Assembly: GCA_950022295.1 (NCBI GenBank)
Contig: OX465598.1
Span: 189,343,501 to 189,407,500 of the forward strand
From: Bromus sterilis
Lineage: Eukaryota > Streptophyta > Magnoliopsida > Poales > Poaceae
Direction of reading: 5' to 3'
Length of the DNA: 64,000 nt
Shown here: positions 10,386 to 22,230 of the stretch, piece by piece
Numbering within the stretch: the first letter of the stretch is position 1
Layout: each line of letters starts with the position of its first letter
Made by a program: the position numbers and the translations under genes
The notes under the pieces: generated by a model
Told to the model about the DNA's origin: nothing
The model's database searches: none
What the model saw: only the letters and a program-made list of their open reading frames with translations

Positions 10386-12301
10386 AACCACTTGCGGAAG
10401 AATACAACAACAAAGCTCATCTAAAATATGGAATCGGCCAATGGAAGAAGTGTATGCAGATGAAGAAGATGCCAGTTGGACTCTCTGGCCATCAATAAAT
10501 TTAGTAGAACTGTGAGCATCTCACTTCTGGTCGAAAAAAGATCAGCAATTCAAGAAAAAAAAAACAAGAAAATCAGTAGCCTTCCAAAACTACACATGGA
10601 ACCTCTATGTTTCAAAAATCAAATACACGCAGTTGGTAGAAAGTAACAAATCCGCTCATCAGTTCAAATAATGTTTGAATTCCATAGCAATTCCTTCTTA
10701 CACATTTAGGAAAACTCCTAATGGGAAATATCTTACTAACGAGTTGCAGTGAGTGGACAATTTATAGTGCAAACAGTAGCATCATGATGCAGATGATGAA
10801 ACAAGAAACCACTACAACCAGTGTGGAATGAGAAACCAGTGTGGTCGAGTCCCACAAATCTCACTCCTATATTGTGGATGTAGAACTCTGCGATTTTTTG
10901 TCAGTTCAAAGTAGTGTAGCAGTACAAATATTCGTGGAACTAAAGATCTTGTAAGTACAAAGGAGCTGAAATTATGTAACTTTTTTGTCAATTCAAATGC
11001 AAATGGACCTTAACATCAGAGGAGTGTCTTCGTTGAACCCCGTGCCAAAGATTCGCAGCAGCCAGTCTCCATCAACAGCAGCTCACACGCATCCTGATCA
11101 CTGTCCTTGAACTTGACGTACACCATTATTAGAACTTCATGGTTCTCCACACTTCATTGAGAATTTTCTTAGTTAATCAAAAAAATCAAACTTCTGAGCT
11201 CATTCTATGACACTGATTGAACTTGCACAATTCAGCAATGGCAGCAAGCAATAACTAGAAGTATGCAATTTTTACATCACTAGAAAATTTCACAACATCA
11301 CGTCAATTAGGATAGTGAGCGACAACATATACTGAAACTCTAAAACTCTGATTTGCATCAATTATTTAGATGAGTTTATTTTCTGCTCACATAGAACTGC
11401 ACATACACAGGCAAAGTTCCAAAATGCACACACACAATTAGCTAAATAGTTGTGGATTTTTCACATAAAAACATACAGAAAATGGGAGAAGCAAACAGAC
11501 TAATCTTGATGCATTCATTTTCTTCTAGTTCCATTCACGGTTGGTGTACTTAAACGAAACATGTGTGGACTGACAGGATGAAGTTTTCACAACTAAAATG
11601 TGAATGCTTGTCTTCAAATCCAACTCCATTATCTCCGTTCTTCACACAAAACACATAAATTGACTATTCCATCCATCCAGACTTCAATCAGGCAACCACG
11701 AAGCAAGCGCGGGAGTGGCATTTGGTCAAGCAGGTTGTAGGCGTACGAGTGCTGCTTACCAGGGTTCTAGGTTGATGGATCGTGGTGAGTAGTCTCCGCT
11801 GCTGCCCAGGTTGGCTTGCTGCAGGCACGCGGAGCCTGGTGGCGGGGAAGCCGATGACGCGCGACGGACGACCGCGGAGGCGTCAGGCGAACGGACGCGA
11901 AGTCGGGATCCAGATGCCCCTGTTGGTGAGGATGCTGGGCGGTGGATCGAGGTACCACCGGCGGCGAGTGGAAAGAAGTGGCGGATACAGGCCTGGCATA
12001 TGAATCTCGGCCTCGCCGCGGGTGTTAGTTACGACGGCCGGGTGGCTGGTGGATGCGCGCGGCGACGCGACGACGTTTCGTGCGGGAGCGGGTTGGCGGC
12101 GGCACGAAGACCGGTCACAGCGCCGCAGACTCCTTCGCTCCGGCTATCGCCGTCGCTCGCTCGCCCGCAGCGTTGCCTCCGGCGGCAGAAGGCGGGGTAG
12201 GAGGTGGAGGTACGCGGCACGGGGGAACAGTTCCTTCGGTTGGTGATGGATCGCACCGGTTGGTTTGACACGGATCCGGCCGCTAATAGAATCTCTACTA
12301 T

Positions 12302-13773
12302 CTATAAACAACCTAAGGCCAAGGGATCGGTTGGGGTGGTTTTGGCATGGATTGACATGTATTGGCAGGGATTAAACCCTCTACAAGCCAAAATCCACTT
12401 TAATCCACTTTAAAATCGACGAAGGATGAAAGATCTAGGCTATCCCGTCTCGACGCTTTGTTCCATTCGAGTCACCTAGGATCTGAGTTTCGGGTATTGG
12501 TTTTAAGACTGAGCGTGCCTAACCGCGTGTGGGATTTTATGGGGTCCCCTTTTCTTACCTACCTAGCTTCAAACATTTCTAGTGGTGGCCCAAGCTGATT
12601 TACCATTTGAAACCGTGTGTGTGCTGGTCGGCCGCCAGTAGTTTTCCAACCAACCCGGACCAGTGAGGACATAGTTCCCTTGCTGGGCCACCTTGTCCGG
12701 CTGAGGACCCGGTTTCCCATGTGTGATCAACCGGCTATCCAAACCTGCGACAGACGGTAGAGACCGATTCGAGAACGCGGCCAGCTTTTGAGTTGGGTGT
12801 CGACTCACCGGGGGTCACCCGGATTTGTTCGTTGTTAGTTAGATGGACCTGTCGTTTCGGATCTCTTGGAACTAAATCATAAAATGGTTGCCTGTGATGG
12901 GTAGCAACTGAGAGAGATGGACGTGCATGCGGAGCCTTGTAATGGGCAGTTGGTACACCCCTGCAGGGTTAAATCTTTTCGAGAAGCCGTGTCCACGGTT
13001 ATGGACGACTTGAGACCTACTCCTTGTTCATAGACAACAACAACAACCGAGTTAATCTTAATAAACTTGATCAACGTGTGTGTGCCTTGACTGCTTCTTC
13101 TTCGTCGGGATGCGAAGAGGAGGAAATGGATAGGATAGGTGTTATGTTTGCGTAAGTAGTTGATAGCAAGACTTGTTGGAGGCGATTCCTCATCGAATGC
13201 TTGGCTTCTTACCTTACTCTCTAGATCGTTAGCCACTTCATAATGCTAATGCGGCAGCAACCTCACCATTTACCCCATCCTTACCGTAAACTACTAGTTG
13301 TCCTAGAATGACGAGTGATGAAGTCCTTGCTGGGTCAGTTGACCACTACAGTTGGATGTTGAGTACTTCTGTACTCATGATACTACCCCCAAACTCTTTT
13401 CAGGGTTCTTGATCGACAACAGGTATGGTGATCGACGTTTCACGTGGAGACTCGACGACGGCTAGTTAGGCGGATCCCGGCGGAGGGCCTGGACCCGTGT
13501 GGTTATGGGGATCGATGATTTTCTCTTTGCCAGTAGGCAATTGATTGTAGTCTGTACTCAGACATGTACCTTCCGCTGATGTATTGTATTTATGGCAGTT
13601 GTATGCCGATTGTATGAGATATTGTATCCTTGTATCTGTAATGTTGTGATATCATGTTGGAAATCCGGGGCATATGGCTATGTCATATGTCGCGGTGGGA
13701 CCGATGTGTGCTTCGTCCCCGGGTCTGGATGGAAACATCTAGATCTGGAATAATACCGCATATCGGGCCTTAC
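12302..13773 (+). mobile_element. Gypsy LTR remnant
   Basis: Non-coding. It has the same LTR block as 1349-1403 (CACCCCTGCAGGGTT...GTGTCCACGGTTATGG at about 12953-13005). Downstream text is shared with the first remnant (TGTACTCAGA..T...TTCCGCT and TTGTGATATC). It is truncated on the right, where it meets the interior of another LTR at about 13773. Around 12330-12410 sits a short segment (GGATTAAACCCTCTACAAGCC) that looks like part of a MITE. Confidence 0.5.
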
Positions 13774-14181
13774 ATACACACCTGATGTTTGATATTTGCC
13801 TAGATGATCCTTTCTTTTCCATGAGCCTTGCCCGTGTTAGAATCTATTACATGCTCGTTCTCATCCAAGCAGCGCCCAACCATCCATCTCCCTAGCCTAC
13901 AGTGTTTTCTTTCCTGCTGGTTACTAGTTGTTTACTTTTGCTGTTTTACTTTTGCTGTTTCACCACCACCATCACCACTATTATCACCACCACTACTATC
14001 ACCGTATCACAGTTGCTACTAATACCTTTGTGCAAGCAAGTGTTTATTTCAGGTGCGGTTGAATTGACAACTCAATTGTCAAAGCCTGTACGTATTCTTT
14101 GTGTCCCCAAGTGTCGAATTAATAAATTGGGTTATCTTGCCCGCGAAGACTGTCTCGATCCCCTACAGTTGAGGGTTATCA
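13774..14181 (+). repeat. Truncated 5' LTR of Athila-type element
   Basis: Matches the last ~410 bp of the 3' LTR (29493-29914) with few differences. Both end CTACAGTTGAGGGTTATCA. The first ~1,000 bp are missing, and the copy begins abruptly after ATACAC, where a different LTR remnant adjoins it. A CAC/ATC-rich microsatellite lies at 13960-14005. Confidence 0.85.
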
Positions 14182-14193
14182 AGTACTGTTTTC

Positions 14194-14211
14194 TGGCGCC
14201 GTTGCCGGGGA
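14194..14211 (+). promoter_or_regulatory. Primer binding site, Asp tRNA
   Basis: TGGCGCCGTTGCCGGGGA, 12 bp after the 5' LTR end, is complementary to the 3' end of plant tRNA-Asp. This primer is characteristic of the Athila lineage. Confidence 0.85.
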
Positions 14212-14268
14212 CCATAGCTTTATTTACAGGTCTACTTGAAGTATCCTACCTGCTGCACGCTATCCACT

Positions 14269-16292
14269 ATGGGTAAGAAAGGAGACCCCAAGGTTCCGAT
14301 CTTATCATCCCGTACGAGAAGAGTTACTGCTCTTAGCACTAGTGCTAAACTTGATTCACCTTTAGTTATGAGTCAGTTTGATTCACCTCAGTTACATGCT
14401 TCTTCTGCCGAGTCTGGCAATATGTCAGACTCTTTTGATGATGCTTCTACTACCTTTGAGACTACAGGTTCACTTGGTTCTTTTATTGAAGAACATATTG
14501 CTGCTGCTGCCCGATTCTCGGGTGTTGAAATTCCTGTTACCCAAACACCTATTGGAAAAACTCATAACTTTGCTGGACTTAAGGAGAAACTCCTTGAGGA
14601 TGATTATATTACGCTTAATGATGTTTTTTGTAGGGAGCTTAATGAATGTGCTGATTCCGACCCTGCTACTATAAAGAAGTTGCTAGCAAAGCACTCCCTG
14701 AAGAACAAGTTTACTCCTGATCCTACTTTTGCTACGTCTCCTATATGCATCACTGATCCTGATTATGATTTCTCTGTTGATCTTTCACTTATATCCATAG
14801 TTGAAGCTGATCCCTTTTATGGTAGAGAAAATGATGATGCTATCGGGCACCTGACCAGACTCACTGAGTTGGGTGGCTTGTTTACTACTGATGAAAGGAT
14901 CCGGAACTTTTATGTGACCAAGCTTCTTCCTTTTTCCTTGAAAGGAGATGCTAGAGCATGGTATGATGCACTACCATGTGGTTCCATTCAGAGTCCTCAA
15001 GATATGGCTATATCTTTCATTGATAAGTATTTTCCTGCTCATATGCAACATGCTGCTTTGCAAAGAATTTATAACTTTAAACAGTTGCAGGATGAGCATC
15101 TCCCTAAAGCTTGGGGAGATTTTGCAGTTTGCTGAAGGGTAGACCGGGACATGAGATCCCTAAGAATGAATTACTTGATATATTTTATGCTGGTCTAACC
15201 GATGGGTCTAAATCCTATCTAGATAGTTGTGCTGGTTGTGTTTTCAGGCAAAGAACACCGGACGATGCGGAAGAATTGATGGGCAAGATTGCCAAAAACC
15301 ATGAAGATTGGTCCGTGCCTGAACCACCTCCACCACCAAAGAAGAGGGGCATGCTTGTACTAAGCCCCGAAGATATGCAAGAAGAAAAGAAGTCTATAAG
15401 AGAGAAAGGTATTAAAGCTAAAGACGTGAAGAATCTAACCCCAATTGAGAAGCTGTGTGAGCCTACCACTCACCCACCTATGGTAGAGGTACACTCTCTT
15501 TTAGATTTCAATGCAAGTGACATCCCTAAAGGTAAACCTCCTGACCAATGTTTAGATGAGCTTGATAATTTTATTATGAAGCAGAATCACTTCAGTGAGA
15601 AGATACAAGGTCAGTTGCATGATAATACTCTTGCTATCAAAAGTTTGCTTGATGTTATAGGAAGAATAGTTAATGATGTTAAATGTCTTGTGAAGCATTT
15701 TAATATGGTTCAAACTCAGCTTGAACAAATTTCTAATGTGCAAAAAGATTTGCTTGCTAATAATGCCAAACAGGACAATTTACAGGCTTATGGTATAAAG
15801 ACCCGGGGTGGAACACACACCCAGGACCCTCTCTATCCAGAAGGGCATCCGAAGAGGATCGAGCAAGATTCTCAAGTGCAGGAAGAAGAAATTATTAGCT
15901 CTCCAAAGAAGAAGAAGAAGAAGAAACACAAGGAAGCTGACAATTCCAATGATCCTATAGAAGAAGAAGAACAAGCTATTGATCCAAACAGCATATCTAC
16001 CTCAGATGCTGAGACTGAAGACGGTGCTGAACCTGAAAAAGATGCTGAAAAGAATGATCCACCTGAGGTTCGAGAAGAAGAAGCACCAGATAAGCCCAAG
16101 AAGTATACTAGAGAAGACTATCTTGCAAGGAGACATGGGAAGGAACGAGAACCATGGGTACAGAAACCCATGCCTTTCCCAAGCAAGTCCGTCAAAACCA
16201 AAGAAGAAGAGCACTACAACAAGTTTTGTGAGTGGATGAAACCTCTTTTTCTTCAAATCCCTTTGACTGATGCTATTAAGTTACCTCCTTAA
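14269..16292 (+). pseudogene. gag: Athila-type Gag, 1-bp frameshift
   Basis: Capsid gene of the Athila-type element. The ATG at 14269 (MGKKGD) is chosen over the upstream in-frame one because it opens the conserved start. The Gag core (FYGRENDD, LTRLTELGG, LKGDARAWYDAL) lies at 14818-14990. Near 15117 one base is missing in the conserved KAWGRFC region. The frame ends at 15135 and resumes from about 15111 in the next frame (PGHEIPKNELLDIFYAGL). The second half has a proline run, a coiled-coil-like stretch (about 15570-15780) and a Lys/Glu-rich tail (KKKKKKKHKEAD). A nonsense codon (TAA at 16290-16292) replaces what should be a tyrosine before the protease. So the gag-protease frame is cut twice. 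Confidence 0.8.
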
Positions 16293-16301
16293 TCTAAATA
16301 T

Positions 16302-16934
16302 ATGAAAGATATTGTTACTAATAAAAGAAAAGTCCCTAATGAGGCAATATCTACTATGCTTGTTAACTACTCTTTCAGTGGCAAGATTCCTGAGAAGCTC
16401 GGTGACCCAGGTATACCCACCATTCCTTGCTCCATAAAAAATAATTATGTTAGAACTGCTTTATGTGATCTTGGTGCAGGAGTGAGTGTTATGCCATTTT
16501 CTCTCTACAAAAGACTTTTTTTAGAGAAATTAATTCCTACAGATATCTCTCTACAGATGGCCGACAAGTCCACGGCCGTCCCGATCGGTATTTGTGAGGA
16601 TGTTCCTGTTGAATTTGCCAATTGCTTAATACTTACTGATTTTGTTGTGCTTGACATGCCCGAGGATGGGAGCATGTCCATTATCCTTGGTAGACCTTTT
16701 CTTAACACCGCAGGTGTTGTTATTGATTGCAATAAATGGAAGGTTACCTTCAACGTGAATGACAAAGAACACACGGTGTATTTTCCGAAGAAGATCGACA
16801 AAAGGCATGGCCTTAACTCCATTGAGAATATCGAGACCGTGAAGATTGGAGAATGGGATTGTCCACTACATGTATACCATAAATACAAGACAATTATGGT
16901 GGGGACAATGTCCATTAAAGTGAGAGTGCAATGA
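16302..16934 (+). pseudogene. Retropepsin-like aspartic protease domain of Athila-type element
   Basis: In frame with the Gag part and separated from it only by the TAA at 16290. The active-site region is CDLGAGVSVMP (about 16466), the DLGA form used by plant Athila proteases in place of DTGA/DSGA. The flap and ILGRPFLNTAG (about 16685) are the standard downstream motifs. It would cleave the Gag-Pol precursor. The frame ends at 16934 with a conventional stop and no reverse transcriptase follows, so pol is missing here. It is a protease fragment of a once longer polyprotein. Confidence 0.8.
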
Positions 16935-17714
16935 TCACTTCATAAGAGGCGAGACTTTCTGTGCTATATACCCCAGGTTTGTTGGTAAGACTTGATCAAC
17001 CTTGCTAACTAGCATGTTTTATATAGGTAAAAAGTTGAGCGGTTATGTTTTCATTTACTTTAGCTTTTATTCTCCTTGCTGTACCCAAGTTTTTGTGTTT
17101 AAAGCTTCACTTGTTCTAACTTTTGTCTCAAGTTCACGAAAGTTTTTGCAGCTTTTTGAACTTTGAAAAATTCTCTACAGTGAAGTTGCCCAGAAAATTC
17201 CAGAAAAATCAAAATCAAAATTTCCAGGTAAAAAGCCATCAGGAGGCACCTGTGGCTGACCAGGGGGTCCACCCCTGGCCCAGGAGGCCAGGTGGCGCGG
17301 CCCAGCTCCTGGTCGCTCCACCCACCCTCCTGGGGCCCACAGGCACCCCCTAGTGGCCTCTCTTCCCTCACTCTCTCTCCTTCCTCCCAAAAACTCGTGT
17401 TCTTGCTTTGGTTCTGCTGTTCTTGAGCATGGAACCTCGATCTCCTTCTACAACCACTCATTTGAGCTGAAATTTGGAACAAATACTCTCTGGTATGTGA
17501 CTCCCTCACCCCTCCAATTAGTTTTCTAGTTGGTGGCTTCATTAGTGAGTATTTAGTGGTTCTTGGTGCTGTTTAGTTGAGCTTAAATGTTTGTGTAGAA
17601 ATTTATTTTTCAAGTTTTGTTGCTAGTTTGAGCCTTGGTAAAGTAAGTAGAATGTTTTTCCCAAACTAGTTTTACTTAAATCTTCGTTTTTGTGAATTGT
17701 TAAAAATTTCAGAA
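16935..17714 (+). other. Spacer with LTR-like GC-rich block and possible intron before second gene
   Basis: No gene. 17170-17400 contains AAAATCAAAATCAAAATTTCC followed by a GC-rich stretch (CCAGGAGGCCAGGTGGCGCGGCC) very like the U3/leader part of the LTRs at 28.6-28.8, 34.2-34.3 and 39.6-39.75 kb, ending in a CT-rich initiator-like run (CTCACTCTCTCTCC). GTATGTGA at about 17493 and TTTCAG at about 17712 could bound an intron just upstream of the ATG at 17715. I infer a separate promoter and spliced leader for the second gene. Confidence 0.4.
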
Positions 17715-18930
17715 ATGGAGAGGCTAGGAAAGTGGCTTGGGAAGAAGAAACCCGAGTGCTCTAGCCATGTTACGCGTTCCGCAGCTTCACCTTCGACCAC
17801 GAGGGTGAGCTACAATGAAGATATCGTACCCATAGAGATGTTGGACGCGTCACCCGCGAAAGATGGCATTTCCATGCGAAGATTTCATGGAGGATGCCGG
17901 CATACAAGAAGAGTTCTATGCTCTCTGTGCTAATGCAGGTTCGACACGGCTTGTTACGAGCCGTGTACCACAGTATGAGACACTCACCGCTATTTTTGTT
18001 AACAGTTTCAGGTCTTATTCTGACAATTATACTGTGGTGTTTCGACTTTATGAAAGATTGCTGACCATGCCTATGAGTATATTTTGTGAAGCTTTAGGTT
18101 TGCCAGGCTTGGTCGAGAAGAAGAAGAGGAAAAATGTCCAAACTGTTGCACTCAACACCCTCCTCGACTCGTTCTGTAACACTGAAGTGAGGCCATCCAA
18201 CCGTCAGAAGATTTCCAACATTATGTTCCCTCACTTCAGGTATTTCGCCTATTATATTGCTAGGGGAGTGTTGGCTCGAGACAACACGAGCAGCACTTCT
18301 ACGCGTGATACTGCTATCATGGCAAATGCCCTCTCAGGGAAGCACGAGTATCATGTGGGTTCGCTTATTGCGAAACGCCTTGCTACTAATAGTAACAAGG
18401 GGGGCCTCTTTGGTGGCGTCTATGCCACACTTCTTTTGCAGTTTCTCCAAGGAGAACCGCGCCCAGATGATGCAATCTTTCCTTTTGTTAGCCTTGACTT
18501 GGCTGCCATGAAGAGGAATTTATTTGTTACTAAGACCTCTGACCGCTATACACTTGATTATATTTTGCAGTTTAAAGACGGCGTGGCACGCACTGTCCGT
18601 CTACCTGCACCACTTGTGTTTGATTTTTCTTGCAGGAACGGATTTCGTTTTTCAGTGGCCGAGTTTGATGAGATCACGGGGAGATACCAGTTTCATGACC
18701 CCACGGAGGGGGTCGAGCCCGTTCAGGAGGAGCACGTGGTATATCCACCTGTTCAGGAGGAGACCGTCACCCCCTGGGGTGAAGGGTCTTCCTCCGGATG
18801 GGGGGGGGCGAGACCTTCCTCTTCCACGTGGGAGGAACCCAGGACTTCAGTGTACGCATCGGAGAACGCATACGACCCATGGGCATACCAGTACTACCCT
18901 GGAGCAGGAGGCTCCTCAGGACCGCAGTAG
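17715..18930 (+). pseudogene. ATHILA ORF-1-like protein, 1-bp frameshift near start
   Basis: About 400 aa. It starts at 17715 (MERLGKWLGKKK) and shifts frame by one base near 17861, continuing as FMEDAGIQEEFYALCANAG. Features match the ATHILA ORF-1 family of plant gypsy elements: LYERLLTMPMSIFCEALGLPG, then FPHFRYFAYYIARGVLARD, then GSLIAKRLATNSNKGGLFGGVYATLLL (about 18355-18440). The C-terminus is low-complexity, rich in Pro, Glu, Ser and Tyr. Its role is not established. It occupies the place where some Athila elements carry an env-like gene, but I see no signal peptide or clear membrane anchor. From 17863 on, the frame is fully open (355 aa), so decay is limited. Confidence 0.7.
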
Positions 18931-20598
18931 ACGAGCCCCAACTTAGGCCAAAAGCCTAAGCTTGGGGGAGTACGTGCTCTCCTCCCCTTTCCATTGTATC
19001 TACCGTTGGTTAGCTTTTATCTTTTTGCAAGTTTTTGCCTGTTCTTCTTTGTTCTTTTAGTTTGCAAAACCCCAAAAAGATTTCTCCTTTCTTTTTCTTT
19101 CGTTAAACCTTAAAAAACCTAAACATATGTTTCCTTTTCTTTTTAATTTGCTTTGTTTCAAAGTTCAGCTCGAGTCTGTGATGATTATAATTTCCTACGT
19201 TCGATCGTGCAAGTGACAAGGCAGTAATGACGAAGATCGATGGAAGGGATGCAACAAGGAAATCCGGTATGAACTCTTTTTGTTTCTACTCTTGTACATA
19301 TGCTTGTACTTATGATTAGAGACCAGCTTGTAGCGACAGAGTGCTATGTTTACAATGCTTTCCTAGTGGTTCATGCTTTCTTTGTGGTTAGTCTCAAATA
19401 GCTAGAGTTCATAATGTGTTGCTTGAAATGATTGACATGAATTGCATTGTTCATGGTTTGGCATATTGAAGTGGTATTTCCCTTCGGAGAATTCTTGGAT
19501 CGACTTGGCACATGTTCACGCATGTTAAGACTAAAAAGTCTGCTCTGCCTTGATGACCTTTTTATTTCAGAATAGTTATATCACTTTCATGCCCGATTCA
19601 ATGTTACTTTGTCGCTCTGCATGATTATGACAACTATTGCTCTCTAGTTGGTCGCTTCCCAGTCTTTTGCTAGCCTTCACTCGCACCAAGAGGAATTCTG
19701 CTTGTGCATCCAAACTCCTTTTCAAACCAGTTGTTCCATTTGAGTCCACCATACCTACCTATATGTGGTATTTACTGGCCACTCCTAACTTAGACTTTCT
19801 TGTGCCATCTCGAAATTTATTCAAAAGCTTCCCCTTTGTAACCGTACAAGCTCATGGTGCGGTGAGGTAAAATCAGTATCTTTCATGCCAAAAATATTTT
19901 TACGGAAGTTTTAACTAGCCAATAAAAAAATATGAGTTACACCTCCCCCATACTTGATGATGGAGTGAAATGGACCAAATGCTGCTTATGATAGATGGAA
20001 CAATATCCTCCTTCCATCCTTGAGGCAAAATAAAAAGTTCCGTAGACCATCAAAGGATTTATGGATAAGGGAACATGTGTAAGCAAAAGGCATTAATATG
20101 GTTGGCATGGGAGATATTGAGAGACCTTTACCGTTCACCGTTGACTGGAAAGTTGCACTTCTCAAAAGAGTTTTATCTCTTTTTCAAAACCAAGAGCTCT
20201 GGCACTTGTTTAGTCTTTGCTTCCTTTTACGGGTTTTCAACCTTGCCATCAAAATCCATGGTTCGAGAGTCTCCACCTTCCTTTCTCCAAAGCACCAACT
20301 ATTGAGAGCATAATTTTCATTCTTAGTGTAACATGCATTGTCCCAAAGTACTACATTGTCTTCTGCATGCTTGTTATATTGCTAGTCTGAAATTCTAAGT
20401 TCTAGTCTCCTTTAAAACTCCGGAGGAGTTTCTGCATTTATGTTTTGCTTCACTCATGGAGGCTAGCGAGATCCACTCTGATATGTTCATGCTATGTGCA
20501 TTGTGATCTTAAATTGATTCTCAGCAGCATATTATTTACCTTTTGTTTGTTTGTGACTGATTACATGAAAGAAGGATTGCTTCGTGCATTGTCCTTGT
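18931..20598 (+). other. 3' untranslated region of Athila-type element
   Basis: Non-coding. A purine tract AAGCTTGGGGGAG at about 18957-18969, identical in type to the real one before the 3' LTR, lies just after the second gene. The rest is T-rich, grass-retrotransposon-like text. No conserved frame longer than about 80 codons. Confidence 0.6.
20594..20598. repeat. Target-site duplication CTTGT (left)
   Basis: CTTGT directly before the 5' LTR. The same five bases occur at 28333-28337 after the 3' LTR, a perfect gypsy-type 5-bp duplication. Confidence 0.95.
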
Positions 20599-21515
20599 TG
20601 ATGAGGACATCCCTACTAATGTTACACCCATATCCTCACCAACTACACATATTGGACCAGTTACTAGAGCTCGTGCACGTCAACTAAATTATCAGGTACT
20701 TTCGTTTCTTGCGAATCCTTCTATTGTTCATGAACATATGATGCTGCCTAAATTAGATACTTTTGTTTTGCTTATGAATGAAGGACCTAGCATGGACAAG
20801 AAGGATGGTCATTGGAGCGGGATCAAGCATGGAGAAGAAGGTGCGCGCGCGGGAAAGGACAGCGGAGCTTCCAGTGGTGATTATCGCACTTTGAAGCCAC
20901 CATAAGGCGCGCATGAAGTCTTGGACGAAATACGCGAGATGCCACTTCATTATTTTCGTCCAAGGGCAATTATAGGTGCTGCGTCACCTTAATATTGGGC
21001 TGGGCCCATGTAATTTCGAAATACCACCTTCTAGGCTGTTTTTAGAGTCCGTATGTGTGGGGAAACCGAGTTAGGGTTGTTTTCGGACCCCACCTCCAAG
21101 GGGTCACGAAAATCCCCTCTGTTCCCCCATATATACAGCCCTTAGGGCGTCGTTTAGACTTGGGTTTTAATTAGATTTAAGTTAGCCATAGCCGCAACTT
21201 CGAGTTCTTCGTTTGTGTCGTCCGACCAGGCCAAGACCGCATTGGAACCCCAACTTCTGTTAATCTTTCATCTTATATTCGCAATATCCAGATTGCAATT
21301 CTTAGTTCTTGCTTGTTCTTCGATTGCTTGCAGGAATTGACCTTCGTGGTCAGGTTGATCGTGCACCCGCGGGATCAATAACCTCTCGGAGTTGGTTTAG
21401 CGATCGCTAAGGCGCAACGTCTTCGCACGTTCGTAGTCGGGTCGTGAAAGTCTACTCCACCAAAAATCGATCTCCACCATCTCATCGAAACATCGGGACA
21501 CCTTCGCCTCTATCA
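20599..21515 (+). repeat. 5' LTR of CRM-type copy 1
   Basis: 917 bp, TG...CA. The first ~307 bp contain the same reading frame that forms the C-terminus of the polyprotein in the 3' LTR (stop TAA at about 20903). Downstream, CCCATATATACAGCCC at about 21126-21141 is the likely TATA box. The segment ending GATTGCTTGCAG at 21333 looks like a splice acceptor or polypyrimidine signal within the LTR. Confidence 0.95.
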
Positions 21516-21517
21516 AG

Positions 21518-21527
21518 TGGTATCAGA
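21518..21527 (+). promoter_or_regulatory. Primer binding site, initiator Met tRNA
   Basis: TGGTATCAGA two bases after the 5' LTR, complementary to the 3' end of tRNA-iMet. The match ends after 10 bases (next are TTTCC instead of GC). Confidence 0.85.
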
Positions 21528-22197
21528 TTTCCAGGTTGCTCGGTGAGATTTACCAGTTTTCGCAGTCTAGATTGGTTTTGTTTTTCATACCTACAGTCCA
21601 CGAAAAAGCCAACAAAAAAAAATTAGGGTTAGATCATCACGTCCCAAAACAGTCCGAGCCTTTGTCCAGTTTTCTTTACAGTAGTTTGCATTGTTGAATT
21701 TGCGGTTGCATCGTTGTGTCGAGTTGCTGATCTTAGCGTCTAGTTACCTTAGAGTTTCGAGTTCTGATCACAGTTTTGTCACGCCGCCGCCGAACAGTAG
21801 TACACCACCACGTTCCGCCAATCCGAGTCCAGATACACCACCACGTTCCGCCAAGCAGAGTCCATACACACCACCACAATCTACCGATCCGAGTCTAGTT
21901 CCATCACCCGTTCGGTTTGTGATATCTCCGTAGCCAGAATAGTTTTGAGTTGATTAGAGTCGGATTTCACCAATCTTTTGTCGTACGTAGAAGAGGGTGA
22001 TTTCCAAAAAAAAAAAAAAAAAAAAGTCTGGCACGCTTTCCAGAGCAGTTTTTAGGCCAGAAATTTCAGGGGTAAAAAAATTTCGTGCCCATACGTTCCT
22101 TAGGTCCAGAAACTCGTTTTGAGACGTTCGCCACCATAGTGATTTTTTCGCACTTTTTCAGCCCCCGCAGTCCCGCATCGCCAAAAAAAAAAAAAGC

Positions 22198-22230
<33 letters not shown>

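Larger units (their letters stand above)
5297..12301. other. Non-coding repetitive block; candidate decayed Mutator-like element
   Basis: No credible coding sequence is seen over 7 kb. The left end (GAGCTATTCTGTTACCGG at 5297) and the reverse complement of the right end (GAGATTCTATTAGCGG, from 12301 leftward) are imperfectly similar, as the termini of an old Mutator-like element could be. A matching 9-bp target duplication was not found. Inside lie two degenerate repeat systems (listed separately). A GC-rich 500 bp stretch (11780-12270), CpG-rich like a plant promoter or first exon, sits at the right end. Two diverged copies of a short possible exon (encoding VY.KFKD) lie on the minus strand near 7230 and 11120. 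Confidence 0.25.

Noticed and set aside
14194..14211. Possible tRNA gene fragment
   Set aside because: It is only the 18-bp complement of a tRNA 3' end directly after an LTR, so a primer binding site. No cloverleaf follows.
20599..20905. Short gene in the 5' LTR of CRM copy 1
   Set aside because: It is the LTR copy of the polyprotein C-terminus. It has no start of its own and is not an independent gene.
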